A stretch of DNA of 64,000 nucleotides from JBBWZH01 sp035544115 (GCA_963714145.1 OY970235.1:1674001-1738000); one strand, 5' to 3'. Positions 17,885 through 26,666 are shown, counted from the first letter of the stretch. Made by a program: numbers and translations. Notes: generated by a model not told the origin, from the letters alone.

Positions 17885-19026
17885 CGGCTCGCCGCCTGGT
17901 CAGGGGTTTTGGCGGCGGCTGCTTTCACGTACAGGTCGAGGGTGCGCTGCGCCATCCGGTCGCTGGTGTAGTCGCGGTCGAGCGCTTCGCGGCCGATCGC
18001 GCCGAGCCGTGCACGCTCGGCGGGGTCGGCGAGCAGGTCGTTGATCGTGTCGGCCAGCGCGGTCGCGTCGCCGGGCGGGACAACTCTGCCCGCGCCGGTG
18101 GTGCGGACCAGCTCGTCAAGGCCAGTGCCGAGGTTGGTGACGACGACGGGTTTCCCGGCGGCCATCGCTTCGAGCACGCTGACCCCGAAGGACTCGCTGG
18201 TCGTGGTGGACGGAAGCACGAACACGGCGCAGCCGGCGAGGTGGGCGGCCAGTGCGGCGTCGTCGGCGTCGCGGATGAACCGAACCTTGTCGGTCAGGCC
18301 CATCGCGTCGACCTTTGCCCGTAGCCGGGGGTAGAGCGGTCCGTCCCCGAGCAGCACCAGTTCCGCGTTGATGGCCGGCGCGGCGTCGAGCAAGGTGTCC
18401 AGGCCCTTGTAGTACACGAGCCGGCCGACGAACAGCACACGCGACGGCCGGCTCGCCGGGCTGGTCTGCGGGTGGTCGTCTGGCGGCCTCAGGCGGGCTG
18501 GGTCGAGGCCGTACGGGATGACAGCGACCTTGCTCCGGTACGGGTCCAGCTCGAACAACGCGGCGTTAGCGGCGGCGGAGACCACGATCGCGTCCGCACG
18601 GGAGAACAGCCTCCGCATCAGGGCGTCGTGTGGGCGGCGTAGTAGGCCGTAGCGGCTGCTGGCGGCGTGCACGCTGGCCACCACGGCGGCCCGCGTCGGC
18701 ATAGCGAGGATCAGCACGGCGGCCCAGGGGTTGGGCAGGTGGACGTGGACGAGATCGGCGTCGCGGCGGGCGCGGCGGTAGGACCGCAGCAGTGCCAGCG
18801 AAATCGGCGCGGAGGCGACCACGGCGGTGGTCCGGCGACGCCGCAAGGTGACGGCCGGGCCGAGTTGTTCGTCGGAGGACCGCGGGGCGTAGCAGTAGCA
18901 GTCGAGGGTCACCGGCTGGCGCTGGCGCGGGATGGCGTCGAGCAGCTCGCCGACGACGGTCTCGATGCCGCCGTGCTCGGTGGGCGCGAGCTTGGCCAGG
19001 TGCAGCACTCGCAGGGGTTCGGGCAT
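17881..19026 (-). CDS. Family 4 glycosyltransferase
   Basis: A 381-residue GT-B enzyme; ATG 19026 has AGGAG upstream. LRVLHLAKLAPTEHGGIETVV is the N-terminal glycine loop; VIPYGLDPARLRPP marks the domain junction; VLFVGRLVYYKGLDTLLDA, LVLLGDGPLYP and FVLPSTTTSESFGVSVLEAMA with the E-x7-E retaining-transferase motif fill the C-terminal donor domain. Cytoplasmic, no membrane span. It sits mid-operon between the THUMP-like gene and the Alg14/13 pair. Sugar specificity unknown; GDP-deoxyhexose is possible given the dehydratase upstream. Confidence 0.9.
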   Translation of the reverse strand: MPEPLRVLHLAKLAPTEHGGIETVVGELLDAIPRQRQPVTLDCYCYAPRSSDEQLGPAVTLRRRRTTAVVASAPISLALLRSYRRARRDADLVHVHLPNPWAAVLILAMPTRAAVVASVHAASSRYGLLRRPHDALMRRLFSRADAIVVSAAANAALFELDPYRSKVAVIPYGLDPARLRPPDDHPQTSPASRPSRVLFVGRLVYYKGLDTLLDAAPAINAELVLLGDGPLYPRLRAKVDAMGLTDKVRFIRDADDAALAAHLAGCAVFVLPSTTTSESFGVSVLEAMAAGKPVVVTNLGTGLDELVRTTGAGRVVPPGDATALADTINDLLADPAERARLGAIGREALDRDYTSDRMAQRTLDLYVKAAAAKTPDQAASR

Positions 19027-19093
19027 CGGGCACTCCTGATGTCGGCGGCCAGTAGGCGCTTGCGTGCTGCCGGACGTGCAGGGGCCGCGGGGC

Positions 19094-20329
19094 TCAGGCG
19101 GCGGGCGATGGGACGGGCTGGTCGGGGTCGGTGCAGACCAGCCCCCAGGGGCGGTCGTTCATCCGGGTCAGGACGACCGTGGCGCGGCGGTTGCCGCGCA
19201 GTTTGAGCCGGCGGCGGATGGCGTCGACGTCGCCGGCCAGGCCGCGGCGGCGGATGTCGACCGAGCCGATGTCCAGCTCGCGTATCCGGCGGGCGAACTG
19301 TTTCTCGTTCCACGGGGCGGACTCCTCGACCCGCAGGGTGCGGGCGAACGGGGTCCGGCGGTCGGTGTCGGTGGACAGGAACGCGATCTGGGGGTCGATC
19401 TTCCAGGCGTCGAGCTGGCGGGCGAGTTCCTCGACCAGGCCGGCGCGGGTGACGGCCGGGTTGGGGTCGAACAGGAACGCGCCGGGTTCGGCGATCGGCA
19501 CGTCGGGGCCGGGCTCGGGTAGCAGGCTGTGTCCGGCGGGCAGGATCGTCGCGCGGCGGGCGGCGCCGGCCAGGGCCGGCGACCACAGCACGGCCTCCTT
19601 CAGGTCGCGCCCGTCGGCGACGAACTCGATCTCCCAGCCGGCCGGGACCAGCTCGTGTGGCAGCCCGGGCGCGGCCTTGATCCCCACCGCCGGCACCCGC
19701 TCGGTCAGGGCGAAGCACCAGGGCAAGGGTGGCTCACTGTCCCCGGCCCGCAGCCGTCCGGCGCCGGACCGCCGGGCCGGATCGACGAAGACCGCGTCGA
19801 CGCCGTCGAGCCGGGCGTCGCGGACGTCGCCGGGCCAGCTCTGCACGCCCTTGGCGGCGTCGTACACGCCCGCGTTGTAGACGGCCATCCGCAGATGCAG
19901 CTCGTCGCTGTCCACGGCCAACACCTCCCGCCCGCCCTCGCCCAGGGCCAGCAGGTCACCGCCGATCCCGCAGCACAGGTCGGCCAGCCGCGCGTCGGCC
20001 GAGTAGCGGCCGGCGCGGTGGCGCGCGGTCAGTTCCGCGGACGCCTGCTCCAGCCCAGGCCGGGTGAAGAACATGTCCGCGGCCCGGCTGAACTTCTCCC
20101 GCGCCGCCAGCCGCAGCTCGTGCTGTGCGAACGCCGCCGCGGTCAGCTCGGCCGGGTAGCTGCGGCGTAGCTGCGAGGCCAGCCGCAGGACAGTGTCCGG
20201 GGTCGTCTCCTCAGCGGCCAGGCGGTCGAGTAGCTCGCGGCCCTGCGGGGACATCAGCATGGTCAGCTGCTGGTTCGGCTGGTCGGACAGCTCCGTCACG
20301 CTCTCTCGGCTATCGGTGGTGGCGAGCAC
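19094..20329 (-). CDS. THUMP-like SAM-dependent methyltransferase
   Basis: About 411 residues, starting at GTG 20329. The N-terminal 100 residues are helical (LRLASQLRRSYPAELTAAAF). The methyltransferase core follows with ADLCCGIGGDLLALG (motif I), VLAVDSDELHLRMA and VDAVFVDPARRSGAGR. The C-terminal third has SVDIRRRGLAGDVDAIRRRL, typical of actinobacterial THUMP-like proteins, which suggests an RNA substrate. It lies inside the glycan operon, separated by 3 nt from the next methyltransferase, which is odd for an RNA-modifying enzyme; it may be a hitch-hiker. Confidence 0.85.
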   Translation of the reverse strand: MLATTDSRESVTELSDQPNQQLTMLMSPQGRELLDRLAAEETTPDTVLRLASQLRRSYPAELTAAAFAQHELRLAAREKFSRAADMFFTRPGLEQASAELTARHRAGRYSADARLADLCCGIGGDLLALGEGGREVLAVDSDELHLRMAVYNAGVYDAAKGVQSWPGDVRDARLDGVDAVFVDPARRSGAGRLRAGDSEPPLPWCFALTERVPAVGIKAAPGLPHELVPAGWEIEFVADGRDLKEAVLWSPALAGAARRATILPAGHSLLPEPGPDVPIAEPGAFLFDPNPAVTRAGLVEELARQLDAWKIDPQIAFLSTDTDRRTPFARTLRVEESAPWNEKQFARRIRELDIGSVDIRRRGLAGDVDAIRRRLKLRGNRRATVVLTRMNDRPWGLVCTDPDQPVPSPAA

Positions 20330-20332
20330 CGC

Positions 20333-21022
20333 TCACCTCGTCCCGCCGGGTGCCTCACGCGCACCGTCGCCGTCCGGAGACCGCCGACGGAGCACGATCA
20401 GATCCCCGGCCCTGTCCTGATCACGGTACTCGGGGTCGCCCCGCAGCTCGTCAACGAAGCGGGTCACGCCGGGGAAGCCCGGCGCGTAGTCGTGGAACGC
20501 GACAAACCCGCCCGGGGCGACCCACTCCCGGAAATGCTCGAAGTCCGCGCGGACACTGTCGTAGTCGTGCAGCCCATCGATGAACAGCAGACCGATCGGC
20601 TCGCCCCAGACCACCGCGACAGACCGCTGCCGGACAACCTCGACGACGTCCCGGACGCCGGCCGCGCGCAGGCTGCGGCAGAACGCCTCATATGTCGACG
20701 GGCCGCGCTCGTCGTCCTGTCCCGACATCGAGATCAGTCCGTCGTGTGGGTCGATCGCGGTGAGGCGGCCGGCTGGGCGCAGATCCTGCACCGCGCTGGC
20801 GAGCAGCACCGTGGAACGCCCGTAGTAGCTGCCGATCTCAACCACGGCGCAGTCCTCGCTCGTTTCATGCAACGCGCGCTCGGCGGTGTCGAGTAGCAAC
20901 CGCGCCTCGTGTTCGGTGAACCAGCCCATGATCGGGCGCATCCGGTCCAACGCGGCCTCCCGATCCAGGACAGCATCGGCGGCGGCGGGAGCGCTGGCCG
21001 CATCCGTACGTAGCTCCGGCAT
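20333..21022 (-). CDS. Class I SAM methyltransferase (Methyltransf_24 type)
   Basis: A 229-residue protein with ATG 21022 after GGAGG. CAVVEIGSYYGRSTVLLA is the SAM-binding loop, RLTAIDPHDG the second strand, and IGLLFIDGLHDYDSVRADF the metal/substrate acid region common in sugar and small-molecule O-methyltransferases. FVAFHDYAPGFPGVTRFV follows. It starts close after the preceding gene and is probably part of the glycan operon. A sugar is a likely substrate, by context only. Confidence 0.87.
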   Translation of the reverse strand: MPELRTDAASAPAAADAVLDREAALDRMRPIMGWFTEHEARLLLDTAERALHETSEDCAVVEIGSYYGRSTVLLASAVQDLRPAGRLTAIDPHDGLISMSGQDDERGPSTYEAFCRSLRAAGVRDVVEVVRQRSVAVVWGEPIGLLFIDGLHDYDSVRADFEHFREWVAPGGFVAFHDYAPGFPGVTRFVDELRGDPEYRDQDRAGDLIVLRRRSPDGDGAREAPGGTR

Positions 21023-21047
21023 AGCAACCTCCAACTGTGGTGAGAAA

Positions 21048-21920
21048 TCAGCTTCGGGCCGTGGTCGCAGCGGCCGGCCATTGGCACATGGCACGCGCCC
21101 AGGTGGACCATTTGGTGTCCAGATGTTCGACCTCGAAGAAACTCGCCTGCTCCGGCGCCGGCTTGTACAGGTGGAAGGCACGCATGATCCCGAAGTTCGC
21201 CGCACTCTCGATCGGGCCGACGAAGCGGGTGTCGCGGTCCAGGAAGTACGGCTGCTCGACCCAGTGGGCCATCTGCTCGGCGGTGAGGAAGAAACAGCCG
21301 GTGTTCGGGTTCAGCGGCCGGGCGAACGTGAGTGGCCGCCCGAGCACTTCCGTGACGAGTGTGGGTGCCTCGGTGGTGTCTTGGGCCTCAATCGTCCACG
21401 CCGCCGGGATGTCTCCATCGACGTACAGCTTGACCTCGGCCACCTCGTAGCGGTGGGCGCCGAGCGCGTTTCCCGGCCCGAACGTGTCGACGAACCACCG
21501 CACCTTCTCGAACATTCCGGGGTCGTGCACCGCGATGTCGTCTTCCAGGTAGCAGTACAGGTCGTAGTCGCCGAGACGCTCTGCCAACACTTCGTGGCAC
21601 TCGAAGCCGACGAGCATCGGGTCTACCTGGCTGGGCCGTTGCTCGTACCAGCCGGCCGGGACGTCCAGCCGATCCAGAACGTGTCGCCGACCCGCCGTGC
21701 ACACCACGACGTCGACCTGCACCGGTACGGCCCGCTGCGGGATATCGATGACGTGGTCGCTGTGGTTGATGAACCGGTGGACTGGTTCGTAGCCGTGCCG
21801 GAGCGCGGCAACGCAGGCCGACAACGCCGCGATCCGCGGAGCCGGGTCGGGGTGGCAGGCGCCGTAGCGCGGGTCGCCGTCGGGGTCGTAGACGTGCGGG
21901 ATGGTCACGAGCACACGCAT
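21048..21920 (-). CDS. Glycosyltransferase-like protein of unknown specificity
   Basis: A 290-residue protein; ATG 21920 has GAGGAG upstream. It begins MRVLVTIPHVYDPDGDPRYG, then HGYEPVHRFINHSD, VDVVVCTAGRRHVLDRL and YCYLEDDIAVHDPGMFEKV; the LEDD could be a DxD-type metal site in a GT-A fold. PNTGCFFLTAEQMAHW and ESAANFGIMRAFHLYKP follow. No signal peptide or membrane span. Downstream of gmd by 10 nt. I recognise it as a glycosyltransferase-like protein of actinobacterial polysaccharide clusters, without a known activity. Confidence 0.65.
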   Translation of the reverse strand: MRVLVTIPHVYDPDGDPRYGACHPDPAPRIAALSACVAALRHGYEPVHRFINHSDHVIDIPQRAVPVQVDVVVCTAGRRHVLDRLDVPAGWYEQRPSQVDPMLVGFECHEVLAERLGDYDLYCYLEDDIAVHDPGMFEKVRWFVDTFGPGNALGAHRYEVAEVKLYVDGDIPAAWTIEAQDTTEAPTLVTEVLGRPLTFARPLNPNTGCFFLTAEQMAHWVEQPYFLDRDTRFVGPIESAANFGIMRAFHLYKPAPEQASFFEVEHLDTKWSTWARAMCQWPAAATTARS

Positions 21921-21930
21921 GACTGGCTCC

Positions 21931-22995
21931 TCATCCTGGCCAACGCACGTGGTGGGCGTTGGCGGCCGAGCGTGGTGGAGGAACAGCGTCACGCCCGGCG
22001 CGGGCGGCGGTCCCGGCCTGCTCCCGGGCCAGGTCGGCATCGACCATGTCCACGATGAGCTGCTCGAAGGACATCCGCGGCGCCCAGCCCAACAGTTCAC
22101 GCGCCTTGCTGGCGTCTCCGACCAGACGAGGCACCTCGGCCGGCCGCCGGTACCGCTCATCGATCAGGACATGCCCACGCCAGTCGGCTATCCCGACCCG
22201 ACCGAAGGCCGCGTCGAGGAGTTCACGGATCGAGTGACCGCATCCCGTGGCGATCACGTAGTCGTCCGGTTCGGACTGTTGGAGCATCCGCCACATCGCC
22301 TCGACATAGTCACCGGCAAAGCCCCAGTCGCGCTCGACGTCAAGAGTCCCGAGACTGACGTGCTGCTGCAGTCCGAGCGCGATCCGGGCGACCCCGCGCG
22401 TCACCTTCCGAGTGACGAACTCGATCCCACGGCGCGGCGACTCATGGTTGTACAGGACACCCGAGCAGGCGAACGCGCCGTAGGATTCCCGGTAGTTGAT
22501 CGTCATGTGGTGGCCGAACGCCTTGGCGACGGCATACGGCGAACGCGGGTGCAGCGGCGTCCGCTCGTTCTGCGGCGCCGGAGCGAGCCCGAACATCTCG
22601 GAGCTTGACGCCTGATAGAACCGCACCTGATCCATCCGGCCCTGCGTGTGAATACGCAGTGCCTCCAGCATCCGCAGCACACCCATTCCGGTCACATCAG
22701 CGGTCACCTCGGCCTGCTTCCAGCTCAGCCCGACAAAACTCATAGCACCCAAGTTGTAGACCTCCGTCGGCTGGGCGATCTCCAACGCTCCCAGCAGGCT
22801 CGCCAGATCGGTCAGGTCCCCTGCCAAGAGCTGCGCGGTCGGGATGACCGCCTCCACCTCGGCGATTTTCGGGTTGCTCTGCCCCCGGACCAGCCCGAAA
22901 ACCTCGTAGCCCTTGCCAGCCAGCAGCTCACCCAGATACAGCCCATCCTGGCCGGTGATCCCGGTAATCAGCGCCCGAGACGCGATAGTCGCCAC
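21931..22995 (-). CDS. gmd: GDP-mannose 4,6-dehydratase
   Basis: A 354-residue extended-SDR enzyme; GTG 22995 has AGGAGG seven bases upstream. ALITGITGQDGLYLGELLAG is the NAD(P) loop; the active site shows QASSSEMFG and the Tyr-x3-Lys in SPYAVAKAFGHHMT; NHESPRRGIEFVTRKVTR and RDWGFAGDYVEAMW are diagnostic of GDP-mannose dehydratases. It makes GDP-4-keto-6-deoxymannose, precursor of GDP-fucose, rhamnose or perosamine. It is the first large gene of the glycan operon. No reductase or epimerase is visible nearby, so the final sugar must be finished elsewhere. Confidence 0.95.
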   Translation of the reverse strand: MATIASRALITGITGQDGLYLGELLAGKGYEVFGLVRGQSNPKIAEVEAVIPTAQLLAGDLTDLASLLGALEIAQPTEVYNLGAMSFVGLSWKQAEVTADVTGMGVLRMLEALRIHTQGRMDQVRFYQASSSEMFGLAPAPQNERTPLHPRSPYAVAKAFGHHMTINYRESYGAFACSGVLYNHESPRRGIEFVTRKVTRGVARIALGLQQHVSLGTLDVERDWGFAGDYVEAMWRMLQQSEPDDYVIATGCGHSIRELLDAAFGRVGIADWRGHVLIDERYRRPAEVPRLVGDASKARELLGWAPRMSFEQLIVDMVDADLAREQAGTAARAGRDAVPPPRSAANAHHVRWPG

Positions 22996-23104
22996 TCGCC
23001 AACCTCCTCTCTCCCGACGCACTCCCGCGCCTATTGGTGCGGGGGATCTGCCGCGCTCTTGCCGACGCCGGCAGCAACGATCGTCCCTCCGCGCCGGGAT
23101 GGTC

Positions 23105-23404
23105 TCAGCCATTGCTGGCCGTCCGGCGCCTATGGCCAGGCAGCGATGCCGCCCACGACTCTGGCGTGACGATGATGTCCAGCGCCACCCGCCGCTCCTC
23201 CAAGCTGGTCACCCGGTCCACAAGCGCCAGGAAGACCTGCCGGCTGGTGTGGTCGTCGAAGACGAACACGGAATCCGCCCATGCCGGCAAATCGCCCAAC
23301 CGCGCCAGGACGTCGCCTCGGGTCTGTCCGCGCAGCGGGAACGGAGAGCGGGCGCGAGCATGAGCGTCGTGTACCCAGACCGTGTACTGGCCGGCTGACG
23401 GCAT
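23105..23404 (-). CDS. Hypothetical protein, 99 residues
   Basis: ATG 23404 has GGGGAGG upstream. The product reads GQYTVWVHDAHARARSPFPL, then LARLGDLPAWADSVFVFDDH, then LVDRVTSLEERRVALDIIV: an alpha/beta protein without membrane segments or cysteines. The last residues are basic. It lies 110 nt upstream of gmd on the same strand and may be the operon's first gene together with the two genes before it. Not recognised. Confidence 0.6.
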   Translation of the reverse strand: MPSAGQYTVWVHDAHARARSPFPLRGQTRGDVLARLGDLPAWADSVFVFDDHTSRQVFLALVDRVTSLEERRVALDIIVTPESWAASLPGHRRRTASNG

Positions 23405-23497
23405 CGGAACCTCCCCTCTCCCGTCCCGGTTGACGCGGTGGAAGTGGAACCCGCGGGCGCCGACGAGTCGCGGTCTCAAAGCCGGCGCCCGCGGCGG

Positions 23498-23584
23498 TCA
23501 GGCGAACAGCAGCGCGGCGAGCGCGGCCAGGGCAACAACGAGGGCAGCGTCGAGTAGCAACAGGCCGAGGCTGGTGCGGTTCAC
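23498..23584 (-). CDS. Small single-span membrane protein, 28 residues
   Basis: GTG 23584 overlaps the TGA of the zinc-ribbon gene (GTGA, 23581–23584), and the frame ends at TGA 23498. The product is MNRTSLG followed by an uninterrupted hydrophobic helix of about 20 Leu/Ala/Val residues ending LLFA. The translational overlap and the clean membrane helix are the evidence; such short genes are easily missed. Role unknown. It may be a membrane anchor or regulator for the zinc-ribbon protein. Confidence 0.5.
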   Translation of the reverse strand: MNRTSLGLLLLDAALVVALAALAALLFA

Positions 23585-23862
23585 CGCTGCGCCGCCTCGT
23601 CGTCCAGGCGCCGCCGCGCCGCATAGCGGCGCCCAGGGTCAAGGGGCGCCTCCGCCGGTCGGCGCGGCTCGGCCACCAGCGCATCGGCCTGCCAGGTGGC
23701 CCCGCAATGACCACATCCGACCTGCGAGCCGTAGTCAGCGATCCGCTCCGAACCACACCGGGGACACCACACCCGCGCCGGCCGCGACACCGGCAAGGTG
23801 TCGTACCAGGCGCGCAGCACGCCGACGGCTGCATCGTCGGCCGCCCGATGCTGGCCGCTCAC
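23581..23862 (-). CDS. Zinc-ribbon protein, 93 residues
   Basis: Four cysteines in two CxxC knuckles, VWCPRCGSERI and VGCGHCGATWQ, spaced 16 residues apart form a classic zinc ribbon. The N-terminal 30 residues are helical and the tail is rich in Arg, Asp and Pro. It is the most upstream gene seen on this strand, divergent from the XRE regulator at 24095, so the 230-bp gap probably holds both promoters. Likely nucleic-acid or protein binding. Confidence 0.7.
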   Translation of the reverse strand: MSGQHRAADDAAVGVLRAWYDTLPVSRPARVWCPRCGSERIADYGSQVGCGHCGATWQADALVAEPRRPAEAPLDPGRRYAARRRLDDEAAQR

Positions 23863-23996
23863 GACGCAGACTCCGCGTTGGTTGGCCTATGACAGAGGCC
23901 GCTGCGACTGCTGGGTAGCTCTGCTTTACGGTCCGTTGCCGGGGACATGTGGCTGACCATGCGCATACCGTGACGGGCCGGTGTCACTGTATGCAA

Positions 23997-24075
23997 CCTT
24001 TCAAGATGAAAGGCTTCGCGGAGATCGGCATTGTGCAACTATGCAGGCGGCAAGCCATCCTTTCGTTGTGAAAGA
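23997..24075. promoter_or_regulatory. Two palindromic operator candidates in a divergent promoter region
   Basis: CCTTTC-AAGAT-GAAAGG (23997–24013) and CCTTTC-GTTGT-GAAAGA (24059–24075) share the pattern CCTTTC-N5-GAAAG. Their starts are 62 bp apart, about six helical turns. The second ends 19 bp before the XRE start codon. A TATGCA-like word precedes each (23991 and 24040). The arrangement suggests autoregulation by the XRE protein at 24095 and perhaps control of the divergent minus-strand genes. Inferred. Confidence 0.6.
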
Positions 24076-24094
24076 CTGCACCGTGGAGGCCGTC

Positions 24095-24922
24095 ATGCCC
24101 GTCAATGGCACGACCGTGGTCAGGCGTCAGCTCGGTAGGCGCCTGCGTCGCCTGCGGGAAGAGGCCGGCAAGACGGTCGTTGACGTCGAGTCCGCGAAGT
24201 TGGCCAGCACGGTGAAGCTATGGCGGATTGAGACCGGGAAGACTCCCGTGAAGATCAATGATGTCTGGGCGCTATGCCGACTGTACGGTGCCGACGACAA
24301 GACCACCGACACCCTCACGGCGCTGGCGACAGGCACGAACGAGCAGGGCTGGTGGGAGAATTACTCCGACGTCATGGGCGCCGGACTCGCGCTCTACATC
24401 GGACTGGAGGAGGCCGCGGACGGACTACGCAGTTACGAGGCCGAGTTGGTGCATGGGTTGTTCCAAACCGCAGACTACTTCCGTGCGGTGAGTCGCGCGG
24501 CACGGCCCACCTCCGAAGAAAACGCCTTTGAGCGGCGCGTAACGTTGCGGCTGGAACGGCAGCGGGCGGTCCTCAGACGGAGCCAGCCACCGCAGATCAC
24601 AGCCGTTCTGAACATGGCGGTCCTCGCTCGTCAGGTCGGCGGACCGGAAGTCATGGCCTCACAGATGCGGCACCTGCACGAACTCGCGCATCTCGACCAC
24701 ATCGACATCCGGGTCCTGCCCTGGGACGCCGGAGCGCACGCTGCGATGGCTGGCTCCTTCGCCATTCTCGACTTCGATGACCCGGATGATCCCGCCGTTG
24801 TGCACGCCGAGAGTCACACGGGTGCGCGGTATGTCGAGCAACCCGCCAAAGTGGACGAATACCGCGAGATATTCAGTGCAATCCAAGACCACACACGACC
24901 GATCGAGGAGTATCCACCATGA
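24095..24922 (+). CDS. XRE-family regulator with DUF5753 domain
   Basis: A 275-residue protein; ATG 24095 has GGAGG upstream. Residues 5–65 are an XRE helix-turn-helix (RRQLGRRLRRLREEAGKTV, KLWRIETGKTPVKINDVWALCRLYGAD). The rest is DUF5753: LYIGLEEAADGLRSYEAELV, HGLFQTADYFRA, VTLRLERQRAVLRR and IRVLPWDAGAHAAMAGSFAIL. ATGA overlap with the DUF397 gene indicates a two-gene unit, common in actinomycetes and linked to development, antibiotic control or toxin–antitoxin-like behaviour. Palindromes just upstream suggest autoregulation. Confidence 0.93.
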   Translation: MPVNGTTVVRRQLGRRLRRLREEAGKTVVDVESAKLASTVKLWRIETGKTPVKINDVWALCRLYGADDKTTDTLTALATGTNEQGWWENYSDVMGAGLALYIGLEEAADGLRSYEAELVHGLFQTADYFRAVSRAARPTSEENAFERRVTLRLERQRAVLRRSQPPQITAVLNMAVLARQVGGPEVMASQMRHLHELAHLDHIDIRVLPWDAGAHAAMAGSFAILDFDDPDDPAVVHAESHTGARYVEQPAKVDEYREIFSAIQDHTRPIEEYPP

Positions 24923-25125
24923 GCACCACGACGTCATGGATCAAGGCGGCGAAATCCACTGCGAACGGCTCCTGCCTGGAGGTCCGCCGCCACGCCGGAA
25001 TGATCGAGGTCCGTGACAGCAAGGAGCACGGCAAAGGGCCGATCCTCCGATTCACCGCCGCCGAGTTCGACGCTTTCCTCGACGGCGCACGCAACGCGGA
25101 GTTCGACCACCTGATCGCCGAGTAA
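24919..25125 (+). CDS. DUF397 protein
   Basis: A 68-residue protein starting in the ATGA overlap with the XRE gene. WIKAAKSTANGSCLEVRR, IEVRDSKEHGKGPILRFTAAEFDAFLDGAR is the DUF397 consensus (W-x-K-S, C-V-E-V, V-R-D-S-K, W/F-x-x-F). These small proteins bind or modulate the paired XRE protein. Trp at the usual 'F-x-W-x-F' position is replaced by Ala-Glu-Phe. Likely co-expressed antagonist or co-factor. Confidence 0.92.
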   Translation: MSTTTSWIKAAKSTANGSCLEVRRHAGMIEVRDSKEHGKGPILRFTAAEFDAFLDGARNAEFDHLIAE

Positions 25126-25232
25126 CGCACAGCCAGGCGCCGCGCCGCTCGGCAGTTCAGATTCCCTGGGAACGGTGCCGCACCGCCCGTCACCATGACA
25201 TACCGGACGGGCCGAGAACTCGGAGTCTTCTC

Positions 25233-26666
25233 GTGACAACAGTGCTGCGCTGGTCGGGCCGTGAGGCCCGCGCGCTGCGTGAGGCGAAGCGAATGAGTCT
25301 TCGTGATTTCGCCGTGCATCTCGGCGTCAACGACGCCGCAGTGTCAAGGTGGGAACGACGTGGAAGTCTCGCGCGGCTGCGATACGAGACGCAGCAGATA
25401 CTCGACACTGACCTAGCGCGCAGCAGTGAGGACGTACGGGAACGGTTCCGCTTGCTGCTGGCCGGCCACGCCGCATCGAGCCCCGCGCCACAACAGTGGG
25501 GCGACGAGGCCAGTCGGTCTGGCCGCCAGGAAGCGACGGAGCCGGAGCGCTCTCCCGGCGACCGACACGACCCCCCGAAGCCGCCAGACGACGCGCTTCG
25601 CGTGGCTCATGAATGGCTTGTGCTGGAACCTCCGCAGGTGTACGAACGCCGCGCAGGTCGCAAAATCGGCGAAGGTCTTCTGCATACCGTCGAGGAGCGC
25701 GTCAAGGAACTCCGGTACCTTGACGACCGACTCGCCGGCGGCGACACTCACGAGCTGGTCAGCCGTGAACTGAATACCACGCTCACGCTGATGACGAAAT
25801 CCTCCTACACGGAGACAGTCGGCCGCAGACTATCCAGCGTTGCCGGTGAACTCGCTCAACTCGCCGGCTGGGTGGCGTCCGACGCCGGTCTGCATGCGGC
25901 CGCATCCGACTACTACCTTCTTGGCGCCCAATCCGCCCGCGCCGCCGGCAATGACGCAGTCACCGCAAACAACCTGCCGTCGCTTGCCTACCAAATAGCC
26001 AACATTGGAAAGCCGACAGACGCCGTCCTACTCGCCCGTTCGGCGGCCTCACGAGCCCAGAAGGAACCGGCGATCGTCCAAGCGCTACTCCTCGAACGGG
26101 TCGCCTGGGCATACGCCAAGACTGGCGAATCACGGGCCACCGAGCGCGCGCTCGGGCAAGTCGAGGACGCGCTCGCGCGGGAAAGGACCGACGACGACCC
26201 GCCGTGGTTGTACTGGCTCGACACACGCGAAGCCGACGTGATGGCAGGCCGCTGCTACACCGAACTGCGTCGCCCGCTCCGCGCTGCGCCGCTTCTTGAA
26301 CGCGCCACCGCGACATACCCAGAGGACGCCCACCGCGAACTTGCCCTATACCTGTCCTGGCTGGCCATTGCGTACGCTGACGCGCGGGAAGTCGAGGAGG
26401 CATGCCGCGTCACCCACCGCGTACTTGAACTGACACGAAAGGTTCACAGCGCCCGAACTGACATGCGCCTGAGCGCTGTCCTCGGTCGACTCTCCGAATT
26501 CGCAGGCACCCAGCCAGTTAAGGATCTACGGGAGGCGGCCCGTCACGCAGACGCTGGCTGTGGACCCCCAACGAGTGGCAGACAAGACGCGATCCGGACC
26601 CGGCCAGCAGGGGGTCCAGCAGGGATACCAGCTACCCCTCCAATAGGGGCTCCTCCTGGCAGGTAG
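25233..26666 (+). CDS. XRE-family regulator with tetratricopeptide-like C-terminus
   Basis: A 477-residue protein from GTG 25233. Residues 8–60 are an XRE helix-turn-helix (EARALREAKRMSLRDFAVHLGV, AVSRWERRG). A hydrophilic linker follows. Residues 190–430 are paired helices of TPR type (LAGWVASDAGLHAAASDYYL, ARAAGNDAVTANNLPSLAYQ, AWAYAKTGESRATERALGQV). The last 40 residues (after DLREAAR) are Pro/Gly-rich and unlike the family, possibly altered by rearrangement near the IS. Likely a signal-responsive regulator; ligand unknown. Confidence 0.87.
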   Translation: MTTVLRWSGREARALREAKRMSLRDFAVHLGVNDAAVSRWERRGSLARLRYETQQILDTDLARSSEDVRERFRLLLAGHAASSPAPQQWGDEASRSGRQEATEPERSPGDRHDPPKPPDDALRVAHEWLVLEPPQVYERRAGRKIGEGLLHTVEERVKELRYLDDRLAGGDTHELVSRELNTTLTLMTKSSYTETVGRRLSSVAGELAQLAGWVASDAGLHAAASDYYLLGAQSARAAGNDAVTANNLPSLAYQIANIGKPTDAVLLARSAASRAQKEPAIVQALLLERVAWAYAKTGESRATERALGQVEDALARERTDDDPPWLYWLDTREADVMAGRCYTELRRPLRAAPLLERATATYPEDAHRELALYLSWLAIAYADAREVEEACRVTHRVLELTRKVHSARTDMRLSAVLGRLSEFAGTQPVKDLREAARHADAGCGPPTSGRQDAIRTRPAGGPAGIPATPPIGAPPGR

